A stretch of DNA of 64,000 bases from positions 1,860,001-1,924,000 of the forward strand of contig PUFA01000070.1 in assembly GCA_003508835.1 (NCBI GenBank), written 5' to 3'. The stretch's first letter is position 1. Each line of letters opens with the position of its first letter. The notes beneath the pieces are model-generated. The model was given only the letters and a program-made list of their open reading frames with translations. It was not told where the DNA came from and searched no databases. Below are positions 11,318-23,590 of this stretch, piece after piece. Origin of the DNA: Eonycteris spelaea (lineage: Eukaryota > Chordata > Mammalia > Chiroptera > Pteropodidae). The translations under genes were made by a program, and so were the position numbers.

Positions 11318-12739
11318 AATATTATGTAAATATTACCATTAGTAATTAAAGTTTAAATTCTAAGCCGTCTTTTTCAAACATTTCTACATCTTAGTAGTCC
11401 TTATTATTTCCAAGTACTGCTAGTATTTAGAATGCCAACCTTTATCAAAATATGTTTTACACCGAAGACAAAGCCAGAAGGCAAAGGCTTCAAAGCTGTT
11501 GAATCTCCTACGCAGATGTAGTTAAAGCCAGAAAAACAAAGGGTAAGATCAAGTGGTTCATACACCACAATTTTAATTGCTTTGCTTTCTCAGTTACCTA
11601 ACTTTCAAGATTTAAAATTTATTTAGTATCCATGGAGTGATACTGGGAGGTAATAAAGTAAGTGGAAAGAGCACAGGGAGACACTGCCTTCCACTTCCAG
11701 CTCTCACCTAGGGGTGTGATCTCACAGCACTCCCCGAATCTGCAGAGGCTTCATGTGTGTGCTGTGGGATAGATGGAGCAGCAGTAGTAATGGCAGTAGT
11801 TAACGACATCTGCCCTAGCATCTTCAAAGTATGGTTATCTTGATCAAATGAGATATTTGTTGGAAAGTGTTTTTGGCTATAGATGATATATAAATATTTG
11901 TTTTCCTTATTACTACTACCTTGTTATTATTGTTGTTTTTATTATCTTACTATTTCTCTTGTTATTACCACAAACTGAAACTAGTCCTGCCTTACTAGAG
12001 TAGATGGATGCGATGAAAGAGTGCTGGAGGCAGGAGCCAAACTCAGGAGTCTAACCTCGTAAGATCATCAGGAGATTTTAAACTTTTTAAAGCTTGGGAA
12101 CACATAAGTATTTTCAGCAAGGAAATTTTTTAGATTTGCTTTTAAAAAAGAGAATTTTGATTGCAGAGGGAGAAGATATGAGGAGAGGTTATAATTGGGT
12201 GTGAGAAGTAATCAGAAATTGAAAACTAGAAGCCATCCAATATATAGATCATTGTTAATTTATCAATCTAAATGCATGGTTTTTCACTTTTAATATTAGT
12301 CATTTTATTCTATTTGTTACAAGGATTTTTACCTTAAAAGCTTCTATTATATGTGATTTATTTCCAAAGTTATTACATACCAGCTCCCATATTCAGTTAT
12401 GAAATTAACTCTCAGCTTATTAATTTAGTTTTAAGTGAGTATTTTTGCTTGAGTTTGAATAAATCTATGCAAAAATATTAGTAATACATTGTGGTACACT
12501 TATACAAGCTCAATACTTGCTTAGGGAGATAGCAAACAAACTTTAAACATTGCAAATAAATATAATTTTATTCCAGTATTAATTATGATTTGGAATGTTC
12601 AGTTTTTGGTATTATGAGATTTAAAATTAGCGGCAGGCATGTTCATAGTACATATTGTAAAGCACACATCAGAGTTCTGTTCTTCATCCTTTCCCTTTAA
12701 TTTTCAGGTGCTGATGTCATTAAGTTTGATTTTGATTTA
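11318..12739. other. AT-rich non-coding stretch
   Basis: No repeat family, RNA gene or credible open frame seen over 1.4 kb. Short runs of TTATTATTG-type sequence near 11910-11950 look like degraded simple sequence. Confidence 0.5.
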
Positions 12740-12962
12740 ACAGAAGAGAGCCTGGACTTTGGGGAGTCACATACAGCTGGGTTTGAAACCCTGTATTGCC
12801 AGTTGTCAATTGTGTGACTTTGCACAAGTTCATTCACATCCATGAACCTTGGGCTCCTTCATAAAATAGGGATACTAGCGCCACGTCATCAGGTTGTTAG
12901 GAAGATTGAATAGAGCATGTTGTATTACTAGGGGTGCAGAGAGTCTTTAGTATGTTAGCTAT
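12740..12962 (+). mobile_element. MIR SINE, sense
   Basis: Nearly full-length MIR: 'gagcctggactttgggg' (tRNA-derived head) near 12748, 'gggtttgaaaccctgtattg' (B-box-like region) near 12780, 'tcaattgtgtgactttgcac' near 12807, 'tccttcataaaatagggata' near 12856, then a degraded 3' end. Confidence 0.8.
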
Positions 12963-15117
12963 TTTGCCCCCCACCCTGCCAGAGCCCCAGTATTTTGTCT
13001 ATATTTTTTCCTATAACTTCTTACTTTAAAAGGAGAGTTTTCTTAGAAAGGCAAGAGGAACTAGATTTGGCTCTGTGTTAGATCTCAAATTATCTTTCCA
13101 GTGTTAATTTTGATAACAAAGCTGCTACCCATTTAATTTTACATAGATTGGACATATAATATAGCAGAGGATTTTTAATTTAGAGTCATATACCACAACT
13201 TTATTTTTCTTTAACTGTAGCACTTAGGTCTCCATTTCCCCATTTTCTCATAATTTAGTCCATTCAAGGTAACAATGTCAGTTCTAAGTTAACTCTTCCT
13301 TTCTGTAAGGTCTTGGTCTTTCAGAGTTCTCCTTTTCTCTCAGGTGGCATCTGGGTAGCAGAGTAGGATGTGGGTTATGGAACCTCGACACCTTGGAGGA
13401 GAGGCAGTGGCTGGCTCATCAGCTGTCTTGATTTTCTCGTATTTTCTGAGATGTCTCATCCTCCTGGTCTTTGGGAGTAGCCCCTACTCTCACTGCATCT
13501 GCTACTAAAATGTCCCTGATCTGATCTTAGCACATCAGTACCTGAAGGTCTTTCTCTGCTGACTTTTTTGTCCCTTTGGCTTTTTCCTGGTGCTATTTTC
13601 CCTCTGAGATTCAGCCACACCCACATAAAATCCTGGGTTTGGTTTACCCACAGCCTCTGCTAAAGGTTCTCATTTTCTCTGATCGTCCTGATAGGATAGC
13701 ACGTTGGCCAGCAGCAACTCATAGCCACCCTCTGTGCCTCTCTCAAGGGCCCATAGGAATTTTCCAGTTCCAAGGGAAGCTGGTATGGAGGGAAGTAGGA
13801 ATGATTAGGCCTCTCTGTTGAAATCTACCCACTGGCATTTCTACTGTTGCAGCCTTCTTGAGTGGCATTGGCACTATTGAGAGTTTCACTTGAAATGGGA
13901 CCACGAGGTTCCTCTGCTTTTAGATGCTAAGTCTCTCTGAAGAGTTCCTGTATATCCTCCTGGGGTTTTAATCTCATTGGGCAAGATCCACCAGGCTCAT
14001 CACAGAATTTTATACCCAGTTCTTCAAGCTAGTCTTGATAGTTAAAGCAAATATTTGAAATCCAGGGAAAATCTCTTTCCCATATCATTTGAGAGAAAAT
14101 CAGAATTTTCATTACCTGTTTTAAAATAGGTCTATTTTAAAGTCCAAGATGGGCAATAGCTTCTTTTACTGCCTGGCCCTGCCCCTTCTATTAAGTGATG
14201 GATGCATTAGCTTCAAAGAGTAGAGGACTTTGAGGTAATAAGAATTGCCAGGAATGATGCATATTTTACATGGTATTTCAAATATTATTATACTACCTAC
14301 ACAAGCAATATTTGCCTTTTTTTTTTGGTTGTTCTTTTATTTTATTTTTGCATTTAATTTCCCTTTTCTTCCCGTTTGGTCCAAGGAATTATACATCAGA
14401 TATGCATTGGGCTTGTCTTTTATTCAGGACTAAGCTTTATATATGTGAAATTTGCAACTTCTCTTATATAATCAATTTACAGTTTTTTCTTTCGAAGCTT
14501 TTTTTCCCTATAATTTCTACATTTCATGATCGTTAATTTCCAGAGTTAGTGTCAACTCTGCTGAATAGTAATATTTTAAGCTGCATTAACTTTACTTCCT
14601 ATTCCTATATTTTGATTCTTATTTCTCTGAAAGAAATGTATCATTTATCATAAGAATATTCTAGAGAGTAATAATCTCATTTTCTAGTCTTAGCTTTCTC
14701 TACCAATTATAGATCCTCAATGATATGCTTTATATAATTATTAGAAGCTGGAAAGAGACAATTTCTCAAACAGCTCTCTATCCCTTATGGCTGATGAGAG
14801 TTCTAATATAGCAGTAGGAGCTGTGGATCTCTGCTCCCTGCCGTAAGCAAAAACACTAAGTGGTCTCACTTAAATTATTAACAAAACACACAGGTCAGGC
14901 TTGCAGCCTTTTGGCCTGTTTTGTCCCATTTCTCTGTTCTTAAAAGTGTTATTGTGATGTTGCCCAAATGCACTCACACGTGGTTTGAGTTAAAAACCTG
15001 ATAAATTTGTTGTCAGAATGTGTTGGAGAGCTAACGTTTAATCACAGCAATTCTTCTGTTAACACAGATAGGTGCACTCGAGTGATCAACATCTCTAACT
15101 CAAGTGATAACATAGTA
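12963..15117. other. Non-coding stretch, unassigned
   Basis: About 2.1 kb with no repeat I recognise. The part from 13300 to 14030 is less AT-rich and pyrimidine-leaning, with an 81-codon frame at 13576-13821 (+) that resembles nothing known; an old LTR or LINE is possible. A short T-run sits at about 14323. Confidence 0.45.
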
Positions 15118-15300
15118 GTTTTGAGCAATGTGCCAGGCATAATGCTAACCGTTTTGCATGCATTATATCTAATTTAATCTTAACAATCCTGTGAAGTAGA
15201 GATACCCATTTTGCAGATAGAAAACCAGAAATTTAGAGAAGTTGACCAAGGTCACATAGCTGTAAGGTAACAGCTCACAGTCAGTTGGCCCTTTTCCCCA
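15118..15300 (-). mobile_element. MIR SINE, antisense
   Basis: Strong antisense MIR core: 'caatgtgccaggcataatgc' near 15126-15145, 'cattttgcagatagaaaacc' near 15208, 'aggtcacatagctgtaagg' near 15250-15268. The tRNA-derived end beyond that is lost. Confidence 0.8.
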
Positions 15301-15611
15301 CCATGCAATGCAACTATTTACAACAGGATAGCAGTTATAAACCAGGATTTTTTGTGCAGACCAGGATTCATGTTTACCCTAACTATAATCCCTCATGGTA
15401 CGGAGATTATAATCATTGAGGCAGTGAAGGAAGACTTTGGGACCCTTTTCAACATCCTTTCCCCAAGGTCGGAAAGTCCCTAGTGTCTAATTAGATTAAA
15501 TTTTTACTTAAAGGAGGCAATTTTCCATGAATGTGACCACTGCTGCAATATTATGTAAAACATCGTTGGGACTGTATGCTGGTCCCTATTTGTATTATAG
15601 AATTTCGGTTT

Positions 15612-16075
15612 GTTAATTCAACATATTTTTGTTGAGCATTTACCACGGGTACTGGGAAAACGAAGATGAAAAAGATGTAGTCCATGCTCATAGGGAAATC
15701 ATAATCCAATGTGGAGACGAGAGACAATTACAGAGTAGGGTGAACAAAACTTTAAGGGGAGGGGGGATGCACAAATGCAATGGGACCATGACTGGAGGAG
15801 TCGGTCAGGGGCAGCCCCAAAGGAGAGTGACATGACAGGTTTTTTGTGGAGGATGGCTGTGAAGGACACAGACAGAGAGACAGGATGAACAGTAAGGGGT
15901 GGTTTCAGTTATCCAAGTGAGAAATGATAAAGGCCAGGACAGTGAGGATGGGGTGGAGAGAAGAGAAGTGAATGAAACAGAGAGGTAGAATACACACAAG
16001 GTAGGGATTAATGGGATGTGACAGGTGAGAGAGAGAGAACCTTCTTTTCAGTTTTGGTGTCTTACCTTGCTTCTG
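15612..16075 (-). mobile_element. L2 LINE fragment, antisense
   Basis: Begins with the antisense L2 3' tail ('tttttgttgagcatttacca' near 15627-15646) and runs into antisense L2 coding sequence ('ggtttcagttatccaagtga', 'gagaaatgataaaggccagg', 'gatggggtggagagaagaga'), all collinear with consensus. About 460 bp with several indels. The open frames at 15629-15835 and 15905-16171 are by-products. Confidence 0.65.
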
Positions 16076-16085
16076 TGATTGCCGG

Positions 16086-16099
16086 CCCCCCCCCCCCCC
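16086..16099 (+). repeat. Mononucleotide (C)14 run
   Basis: Fourteen consecutive C bases directly downstream of the L2 fragment. Long C runs are much rarer than A runs in mammalian DNA and are prone to length change and sequencing error. Confidence 0.95.
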
Positions 16100-16184
16100 A
16101 GTTCTGGAACGACAATCCAGTAGAGGTGTTTCTTGAGTTATGACCTTGCAGAGAATGGCAGAGTAGAGCAAATATTTAAGGCAG

Positions 16185-16340
16185 CTCAGATTCCTTGTCC
16201 TTGAAATAGAGATAATAATCCTCCTAGTCCACAGGGCTGTTGGGAAACCAAAATGAGAGCATGAGGAAGGGGCTTTTGAAATGGAAAAGCAAAATATAAA
16301 ACAAGCGGAATACTATTATATTTAATATTAATGATTATAA
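16185..16340 (+). mobile_element. MIR SINE 3' half, sense
   Basis: 'tagagataataatcctccta' near 16206-16225 and 'cacagggctgttgggaaacc' near 16231-16250 correspond to the MIR central/3' region; the head is missing and the tail is eroded. Confidence 0.55.
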
Positions 16341-16414
16341 TAGACATTCTGACTTACTTTAAAACAGAGATGATGATGGTGGTTGTAATAGTAGTTAATT
16401 CTTTATATTTGACA

Positions 16415-16580
16415 CTTAAATACATTCCCAACACTGTTCTCAATGCTTTAGATTTTGACTAATTTAATTCTCATGGTAACGTCATTTTACAAAAAAGGAA
16501 ACCGAGGCATGGAGAAGTTAGGCAATTTTTCAAGGTCACAGCTATTTAGTGGTCTAAAATGGGGTTTGGTTCAGGTCTAT
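16415..16580 (-). mobile_element. MIR SINE, antisense
   Basis: Antisense MIR: 'caacactgttctcaatgctt' near 16430-16449, 'ttaattctcatggtaacgtc', 'cattttacaaaaaaggaaac' near 16483-16502, 'caaggtcacagctatttagt' near 16532. Only about 75 bp from the previous, oppositely oriented MIR. Confidence 0.75.
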
Positions 16581-17032
16581 TCGCTCCTCTTTTATTCCTA
16601 TCCTATATACATCTCAAGTACGATATATCCATTTGTTTCTATCCAAGTTTTCCTGCCTGTGTACACTGTCCTGTCTGCCAGCCTTCCAGGCTTACTTCCC
16701 TTTTTAACTTATTATTAGCATTGCGTTGGCTCAGGTGCTCTAACATCTGTGTTTATAAATGAATGGGCTTTCAAGCAATGGCAGACTGTGTTTACACAGG
16801 GGTGCAGACAAGCAAGCCCAAGAGTTTATGTCTCTGGTGAGTGCTTAATGACCAGATCCGATACCTGTTCTTTCTTCGTGCCCCCAGAGGAGCTAAATGG
16901 TGTCTACGCATATGACAGAAGGCATAAGAAGACACAAAAGTGAGCAAAAGGGGAAGGAAATGAGGGCAAGTACATAGTAAAGAGAAAAAACAGAGAGGAA
17001 GACAAGGAAAGATTGAAACAGTAGGAAGTAGA

Positions 17033-17088
17033 AATTAGATGCTGCTTATCTGAGTGGATGAATTAGATGCTGCTTATCTGAGTGGATG
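17033..17088 (+). repeat. Perfect 28-bp tandem duplication
   Basis: Two exact adjacent copies of a 28-bp unit (17033-17060 and 17061-17088), starting AATTAGATGCTGC and ending GAGTGGATG. No mismatch separates them, so the duplication is recent compared with the eroded repeats around it. Confidence 0.97.
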
Positions 17089-17094
17089 AATGAA

Positions 17095-17200
17095 AGGACC
17101 AAAATTTTGAGCGCCTGCTGTGTACCAGGCACTCTATTAGGCCTTTTAAATGTCAGTTACCTCAGTTAATCCTGACATCTACTCCACTCCTTGAAGAAGA
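17095..17200 (-). mobile_element. MIR SINE fragment, antisense
   Basis: 'cgcctgctgtgtaccaggca' near 17112-17131 followed by a 'tcagttaatcctgaca' segment matches the antisense 3' end and core of MIR. It is truncated after about 100 bp. Confidence 0.6.
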
Positions 17201-18779
17201 TGCGTCCGACCATTCTGTCATAGCTGTGTTCTTATTTGCCTTTTCTTTCTGACGGCCCACAGCCACACATTGCGATTTCAAGTTTTTCTTCCTTTCAGGT
17301 CCAAGGGCTCTTAAGTAGACAACTTTGCTGGGAATTTTCAAGCTGCCCAGCCTTCCACAGCTTTGTGCTTGATCCTTTTCCCCTCTTTTGTAAAATTATC
17401 TGTGAGTTTCGTTTCTTCAATCCTTGAATCCTTTAACAAGATCTTTGCAAGCTATAATGCTCAATGGTGCATGTGATGGATAATGCAGGCAAGGTAGTAA
17501 AAAAAGAAAGTTCTCTACCTGATCCCACAAAGGAAAAAGTGTGAATAATGGGTTAAATAGAACTCTTAAGTTATAAAAGTCACAATTATATATGCATGTA
17601 ATTTTTAGCACAGACTTATTAATTTGCATTCAGATGATTAGAGCCAATTAGCAGCTTTAGCTCCTCCAGCAGTGCTTAAGTCTTTTACCCTTTACTTCCC
17701 TTGTGAACTCAGAGCACAGCTCTGTACACACTAAGGCTTAAAACTGACCTCTCGTATTTCCGATAGGAAAAAAAAAATTATATACTGCTGGTCCCTTCCT
17801 CGCTCCCGTGCACAGACACTTTTTTTCTCTCTTTTTCTACTCATCGGGCCCTTTTTCTTTAAAGACCTCTACCAGTCATCATTTGGAGCAATATCTGTAG
17901 GAATTAATAAATGAAAGGAAAATAAGTGAAAACATCCCTTCACCCTATTTTTCCCACTTAATTGAGACACTCGTTATTTACAGAAAAGCAAAGAAAGGAA
18001 GAATAACAAATTCTGGACCACAGGTGAGAACCGGAGATGTTTTCCTCATTTCTTCACCACTTACTTGCAAATGATGTCTGTAGGGGACACATATTAAATG
18101 AACCTTAAGAAACATTAACGAAAGTCTAATTTTTAAGGGTTTGCCTATGTAATAGTATAGGTCTGTTAATCTATTCAACATACTTTTGGAGTTCATTTGG
18201 TAAATCTTTGGCTACCGTCAATTGGTTATACATATTCTGTCATGTTCCACTATTTATTCTTCGTGGCTGGCATTTTCTTCCATTTGCTTTGGCTTTATTC
18301 CCATTATATTATACTCTCTTTGAGTTGAAAGCACTATGGTTTATGTTTCTTATTATTAGCCAATGAAACCTTGTAAGTAATTTAAGAAATAGTACAGGAA
18401 TTCATCATGCCCATCTTGATTCTCTTTATGCCCTGGTTGTTCCTGGTTGTTACTCTTTCTTTTTCTATTCCCAAATGGTTGAGAATGGATAGGCATCTCC
18501 CAACTGTGCTGTTGGCTGATGTGGGCACTGATCCATGACCTCAACGTCAGGGGACTTTGCATTCACTACAACCTCAGTTTTGTCATGATGGATTTATTTT
18601 GGATCCCTTGTTAATTTCCTGTCACTTTAATTAACATGGTTATTTCTGACCTTCTCTTCCTAAAGCTTTCACCGCCCCAGCCTCCCTTTCTCTTAGTAGA
18701 CCTTACCACCCACGGTTCTAGAAATTGTGAGGTTTTTCAGGCTTCATCTGCTCCCTCCCTGGCACACTAATTTGCTCTG
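17201..18779. other. AT-rich non-coding stretch
   Basis: No repeat family or gene recognised across about 1.6 kb; open frames of 60-72 codons on both strands look random. Confidence 0.45.
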
Positions 18780-19240
18780 AATTTCACTCATCTCAGCTCC
18801 TCGCCAGCTTTGCAAGGCTGACCATTCTGTCTCTGCCCTACATGAGCTGACCTCTGCTTGCTGCTCTAGCTTCACCTTTTGCAAATACATTTTTCTCTTT
18901 CTCTCCTGCCATATTTACCATTTGTATTTCTTCAAGTGACTTGTTACAAACACCTCCACCTACTGCGAACAGACACTTCAACTTCTGCTGCATTGGTTTC
19001 ACTCTTCCTCATCTTCACGTGGCTCTGAGTCTGGGTTTTAGATATGCTACCCGCAGGCTCTCTCACCCTCTGTGCGTATCTTTATCATAGTACTAATCAC
19101 ACTGTGTTCCAGTTGCCCATAACATGTCTTATTTACTCTTATATTGCTGCATCTAGAGTAGTGACTGGTATATAAGCTTCAAGAAATACGTGTTGAAAGT
19201 TGAATAATGAAAAGATGGATGAATGAATGAATCTTGTAAC
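18780..19240 (+). mobile_element. L2 LINE 3' region, sense, degraded
   Basis: Pyrimidine-rich sequence in the style of L2 ORF2 3' DNA, ending in a tail with 'atactaatcacactgtgttc', 'ttgctgcatctagagtagtg' and a terminal GAATGAATGAAT. The body is strongly diverged, so the left boundary is a guess. Confidence 0.5.
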
Positions 19241-19344
19241 TAGTTGCCATTCAATCCATTCTACCTCACAGTTCCTTTTAACTCTGTTGTTATTTATCAA
19301 CCCTCTATCACTGTTAAGTTTTCTCTAACTCAAGCTTTGATTTA

Positions 19345-19610
19345 TTTTTGGAGAGGCAGTTTAGTTCACTGGTTTCAAGCATCGTCTTTGGAACTTTGCT
19401 GCCTTTGTTTGGAGATTGTGTGACTTGGTTTGCGAGCTGTGTGCCTTGTCCCGATTACCTAGTCTCTATGCCTCATTTATTTATTTTTACCTATAAATGA
19501 AAGATAATAATAATAATACTCCCTTCCACAGGGTCGTTGTATGGAGTAACTGAGGTAGTTCCTGTGCGGTACTTAGTGCCTGGCACACAGTAAATGGTAA
19601 TTATATATGA
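19345..19610 (+). mobile_element. MIR SINE, sense, near full length
   Basis: Contains the MIR head ('ggcagtttagttcactggtt' near 19356), middle ('gagattgtgtgacttggttt' near 19411), 'ctctatgcctcatttattta' near 19463, 'taataataatactcccttcc' near 19508, 'ccacagggtcgttgtatgga' and the tail 'gtgcctggcacacagtaaat' near 19576. Confidence 0.8.
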
Positions 19611-20059
19611 ACTATTTTCATTATTCCTATCTTCCTCTTTTTCATTTTCGTTATTTTTGTGAACTATTTCAGAGATGTAAATAGCAACAGAGATTAATGT
19701 AGCAGATACTTTTGCACACACTACCAGTTTAAGAAAACAACAAAGATCGGAAAAGCCACACGAAGATGCTTTCCTCTATCACCCTTTTCTCCCTCCATCC
19801 CTCCTTTCCTCTTTTGTTTCATCTTGGAGATAACCTTTGATATAAATTTGATGTTTGTCGTTTGTATGCGTATTTTATACATTGACTATGTAGCTAGAAT
19901 TATGAACACTATATGGTATGCAGTGCATTATGCTCTTTCTTTGTCTCCTTACTTCTGGTTACTCACCCCCAATACGCCCCTCACATCAGTATTCACATTG
20001 TTTCTAAAGTTATCACCCCACAATATCAATCTGATTCTGGAAATTGTTTATAATATTTT
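19611..20059. other. Non-coding stretch between MIR and L1
   Basis: AT-rich with a C-rich patch near 19780-19810. An 85-codon frame at 19824-20081 (+) runs into the L1 and has no recognisable product. Confidence 0.5.
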
Positions 20060-20930
20060 AAAAAAGATTTTTGTTATTTAGAGCAATTCTAGTTTACAAC
20101 AAAATTGAGAGGAAGATACAAGGGTTTTGCATATATCCCTGCTCCCACATATGCATAGCCTCTCATTATCAACATCACTTGCTAGAGTGGTAATTTTTTT
20201 TTTTCCACTGAGGATGTATTTACATTAAACATCATAATCACCCAAAGTTTCTAGATGACCAAGAGTTCACTCTTGCTGTTGTACATCCTATGGGTTTGGA
20301 CACATGTATGGCAAATGGATAAATTCATCGTTATAATATCGTACGGTGTATTTTCACTGCTCTAAAAATCCTCTGTGCTCTGTGCTCTGCCTATTCATCT
20401 CTGTCCTCCTCACCCCCAACGGCAACTGCTGATCTTTTTTTTGTCTCCATATTTTTTCCTTTCCCAGAATGTCGAAATAGTAGCCTTTTCTAACTGGCTT
20501 CGTTTACTTAGTAATATACATTTGAGGCACCTTCATGTCTTTTCATGGCTTGATAGCTCATTTTCTTTTTAGTGCTAGATAATACTTCATTATCTGCATA
20601 TCACAGTTATTAATCCACTCACCTACTGAAGGACATCTTGGTTGCTTTCATTTTTTTTGTCAATTATGATTAAAGCTACTGCAAATGTCCATGTACAGGT
20701 TTTAGTGTGAATATAAACTTTCAGCTCCTTTGGGAAGGAGCACGAGTGCTGAACTAGATGGTAAAGTAGTTTAGTTATGTAAAATATCTCCAAACTGACT
20801 TTCAAAGTGGCTGTTTATTTTACGTTCCCACCAACAATGTATGTTGTTGAGTTCCTGCCACTCCACAGCCTGGTTAGTGTTTAGTATTGTCAGTTTTCTG
20901 GTTTTGGGCCGTTCTAATGTGTAATGATCA
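20060..20930 (-). mobile_element. L1 LINE 3' end, antisense
   Basis: Antisense old L1 3' end. The left side holds the L1M-type 3' UTR end in reverse ('agcaattctagtttacaaca' near 20082), then 'agttcactcttgctgttgta' and 'tgctctgcctattcatctc'; the right side holds reversed ORF2 ('tctttcattttt'-type text near 20645, 'tgaactagatggtaaagtag', 'tttacgttcccaccaacaat' near 20820). About 870 bp, multiply frameshifted, with no functional coding capacity. Confidence 0.85.
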
Positions 20931-20934
20931 CAAT

Positions 20935-21245
20935 CTATCCTTGAATCCCCATTACACATATTCTCACCTCCTATAAACTGTTCTTCGAATGCCGCCTTCT
21001 CAGTGAGGCCTTCCCTGGACATTCTAGAGTGGCAACACCTTTATTCCTCTTCCCTTCTTCATTTTTCTTCACAAGACTTCTTACTTTATAAACACCATAT
21101 ATTCTGTTTTATCTTTTTATATAGTTTGCCAGCTAAATTTGTAAACTCCGTGAGATTAGGGATTTTGTCTGCCTTGTGTTCTGGTATATCCCCACTGCCT
21201 AAAACAGAATCAAATGCTCTGTAATGTTTAATGAATATTGAATGT
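20935..21245 (+). mobile_element. L2 LINE 3' end, sense
   Basis: Sense L2: 'ctcagtgaggccttccctgg' near 20999-21018, 'tttgtaaactccgtgagatt' near 21138-21157, 'agggattttgtctgccttgt' near 21158, 'atccccactgcctaaaacag' near 21188 and the tail 'gtttaatgaatattgaatg'. It abuts the L1 directly on its left. Confidence 0.8.
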
Positions 21246-21439
21246 ATGGAATGTAGCACCAACTCCTCAACCTGGATTTCAGGTTTACTTGGGCCATCTC
21301 CAGTGTTACCTCCCCACTCTAATACCATCATTCCAATTTTCCCTTCATCTTCTCCTCTCTCAGGTCTTGGTTCTAGCTGTTTCCTGTGTCTGGGCTAATG
21401 CTCTCTGGTTTATTTCTGCTCATCATTATGTCCTGTCAT

Positions 21440-21705
21440 CAAAAGTTTTTCTTTTCCTTCAGGCTCTCCACCAATTGAATTGAATCTTTCCTTCTCCCAG
21501 GCTGCTTTAGTGCTTTGTATCTCTCTAATGACTTGTCTCATAGTCTTCTTATTTTAGATTTATTTGTATATGTGTGTTCTGCGGGAATGTGGAGTGTAAG
21601 AATCTCATCATTTCCATTGCACTTCATAGCACCCAGCACAGTACTCTGCCCATTTGTTCAGAGGATGCTCAGTTAATCTTTGTTTAATTATTTGAATCTG
21701 AGTGT
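21440..21705 (+). mobile_element. Possible second L2 3' end, sense
   Basis: 'gttctgcgggaatgtggagtg' and 'cacttcatagcacccagcacagtactctgcccatttg' (in pieces) resemble a diverged L2 3' tail, ending with 'gctcagttaatctttgttta' near 21668. It may be a tandem neighbour or a duplicate of the preceding L2. Divergence is high. Confidence 0.4.
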
Positions 21706-23394
21706 GAGGAAGGACTTGAGAAAGGCCATTCTTATCTCTCTAGAAAGTGTTTTGAACTTGTGTTTAATGATCATTTGACGGAGGGCCCCTCAAGATGGCA
21801 AAGCACGGAGACTTTAAGCTCTTCTTTAGTTAAAATTATACTTCGTTGTAATTCTCTGAATATTTCCATAATGTTGGCCCACAGTGCAGAGTAATCAGAT
21901 TCCTTTAATTCCACATCATTTCTCTCATTTGTCATTCACTGTTTCTGTTGTTACTCTTTTCACTCAATTTTAAAATATTTCTTCATTTAAAATAATTTAT
22001 AAGCATAGTCTCATTTCATTTTTTAATTCAACTGACTTTCTGCCAGGTATGTTTTATGTGTGGGTTGAGAGAAAAGAATGAGTATGTGGGGGTGTATGTG
22101 GAATGCCATTTTCTACTTCACAGACTAGGAAAGTCATTTCTCATTATAAAAAATGTGCAAATTAGGGAATTTCCAGAAATATAAGTGTATATTCTATAAG
22201 CAGTAATGCTAAATAAGTGGGAGTGTGTAATTTACTTTTGATTTTGGCTATAGCCACTTTTGTAGAGAAAAATCACTGATTATGATTTTATTTAAAAGGA
22301 TGGAGTCAAATCTTAAAGCTAAATGAGACTTTAGATATCACTTAGTCCAGAATTTCTTAATCCTGTCATAATAATTCACCCTTTCTTGACAAATATTTAG
22401 TAACAACACCTTACAGTGATTTAAAATAAATTTCACCAATAATAGAATCAATACACAGGGATTTAAAAAAAAATCAATATAACACCCTGGCAAAATATAA
22501 AGGAAAAATGAAAAAGAAAATAATTTATAATAAAATTGAATATATATACATAAATAAAATTATAAGTAATTTATATTTAAAATTACATTTATAATATGCA
22601 AAAATTACATATGCACATATACATGCATCAGTCTCAATATATAAATGCTTGAACATGACTCCATTGGAAGACTTATGAAATAGTACAATAGTTGTGCCTA
22701 TATGTAGAATCTCCATGAATAATAGAACAGCCACAAACGGTGTCACATATAAGTGTGTTGTATTGGCACCTCAAATACCATAATTGGCCTAATGTCAATG
22801 GTATGACTTTCCAAGATGGTGAACTATCATTGATACAGTTCAAAATGAAACAAGTTTATTCATACACACATAGTCACCCACGCATGCACATATTTGTAGC
22901 TGCATTCCTGGAAAAATCAGTGTGTATTAAAATAGCACAAAACAAAAAATGCTTTGTGTTTGCATATGAAAAGGAGTCAATTTGTAGGCTCAGATAGTTA
23001 TAAAAAGGGTTTATTCAATATCTGAATGTCTGGTGGAACATTTGGAAAATCACACAGACAGCTTTTCCTCAATGGAAGTGTTCCACTCATTACAACCTCT
23101 GAGACAGACCCTTGCTCACCAAGTGCCCACAAGAGTGGTCCACAATTGTTGTGATCCCACCTCCCCACAAATGTCTAGATTGCTCCCTAGGGGTTGGTGC
23201 CACTCATTGCAAATTTCTAGCCTAGTGCTACTACTTCCCTGAGGAATTTGAGAACCAGAGAGTGCCAGTGACCTGAAACTGGTCGCGTAACTAATCATGC
23301 TTCAAGCTGCTTGACAGCTTTGTCATGTCTGTAGCTCCTGTGTTCAACAGACCTATTGTCAGAAGCATTGAGACAGATGATAATTATGAGGGAA
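21706..23394. other. AT-rich non-coding stretch
   Basis: No repeat assigned. At 22490-22640 the sequence is almost pure A/T with short AT alternations. A 17-bp string at 22782-22798 recurs exactly at 23633-23649. Frames at 22740-22997 and 23033-23298 look random. Confidence 0.45.
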
Positions 23395-23590
23395 TTATGG
23401 CGTCAACTGCCTGGAATTTGAACCCACCACTGTAATTTGTGCTAGTTACCCTGTTTCGGCCTCAGTTTCTTCAACAGTAAACCATAGGTAATAATAGAAC
23501 CTAACATATACAGCTGTTTTGAGGATTAAATCAGAAAATGTGTATAAAGTGCTGGTTATCGAGTAAACATTTGGTAAAGGATAACAATGA
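23395..23590 (+). mobile_element. MIR SINE, sense
   Basis: 'actgcctggaatttgaaccc' near 23407-23426 (B-box-like), 'tttcggcctcagtttcttca' near 23454, 'aataatagaacctaacatat' near 23490, 'gttttgaggattaaatcaga' near 23516: collinear MIR. Confidence 0.8.

Noticed and set aside
22285..22385. Possible old repeat fragment ('agatatcacttagtccag')
   Set aside because: Similar only to short stock phrases in several families; not enough sequence to assign.
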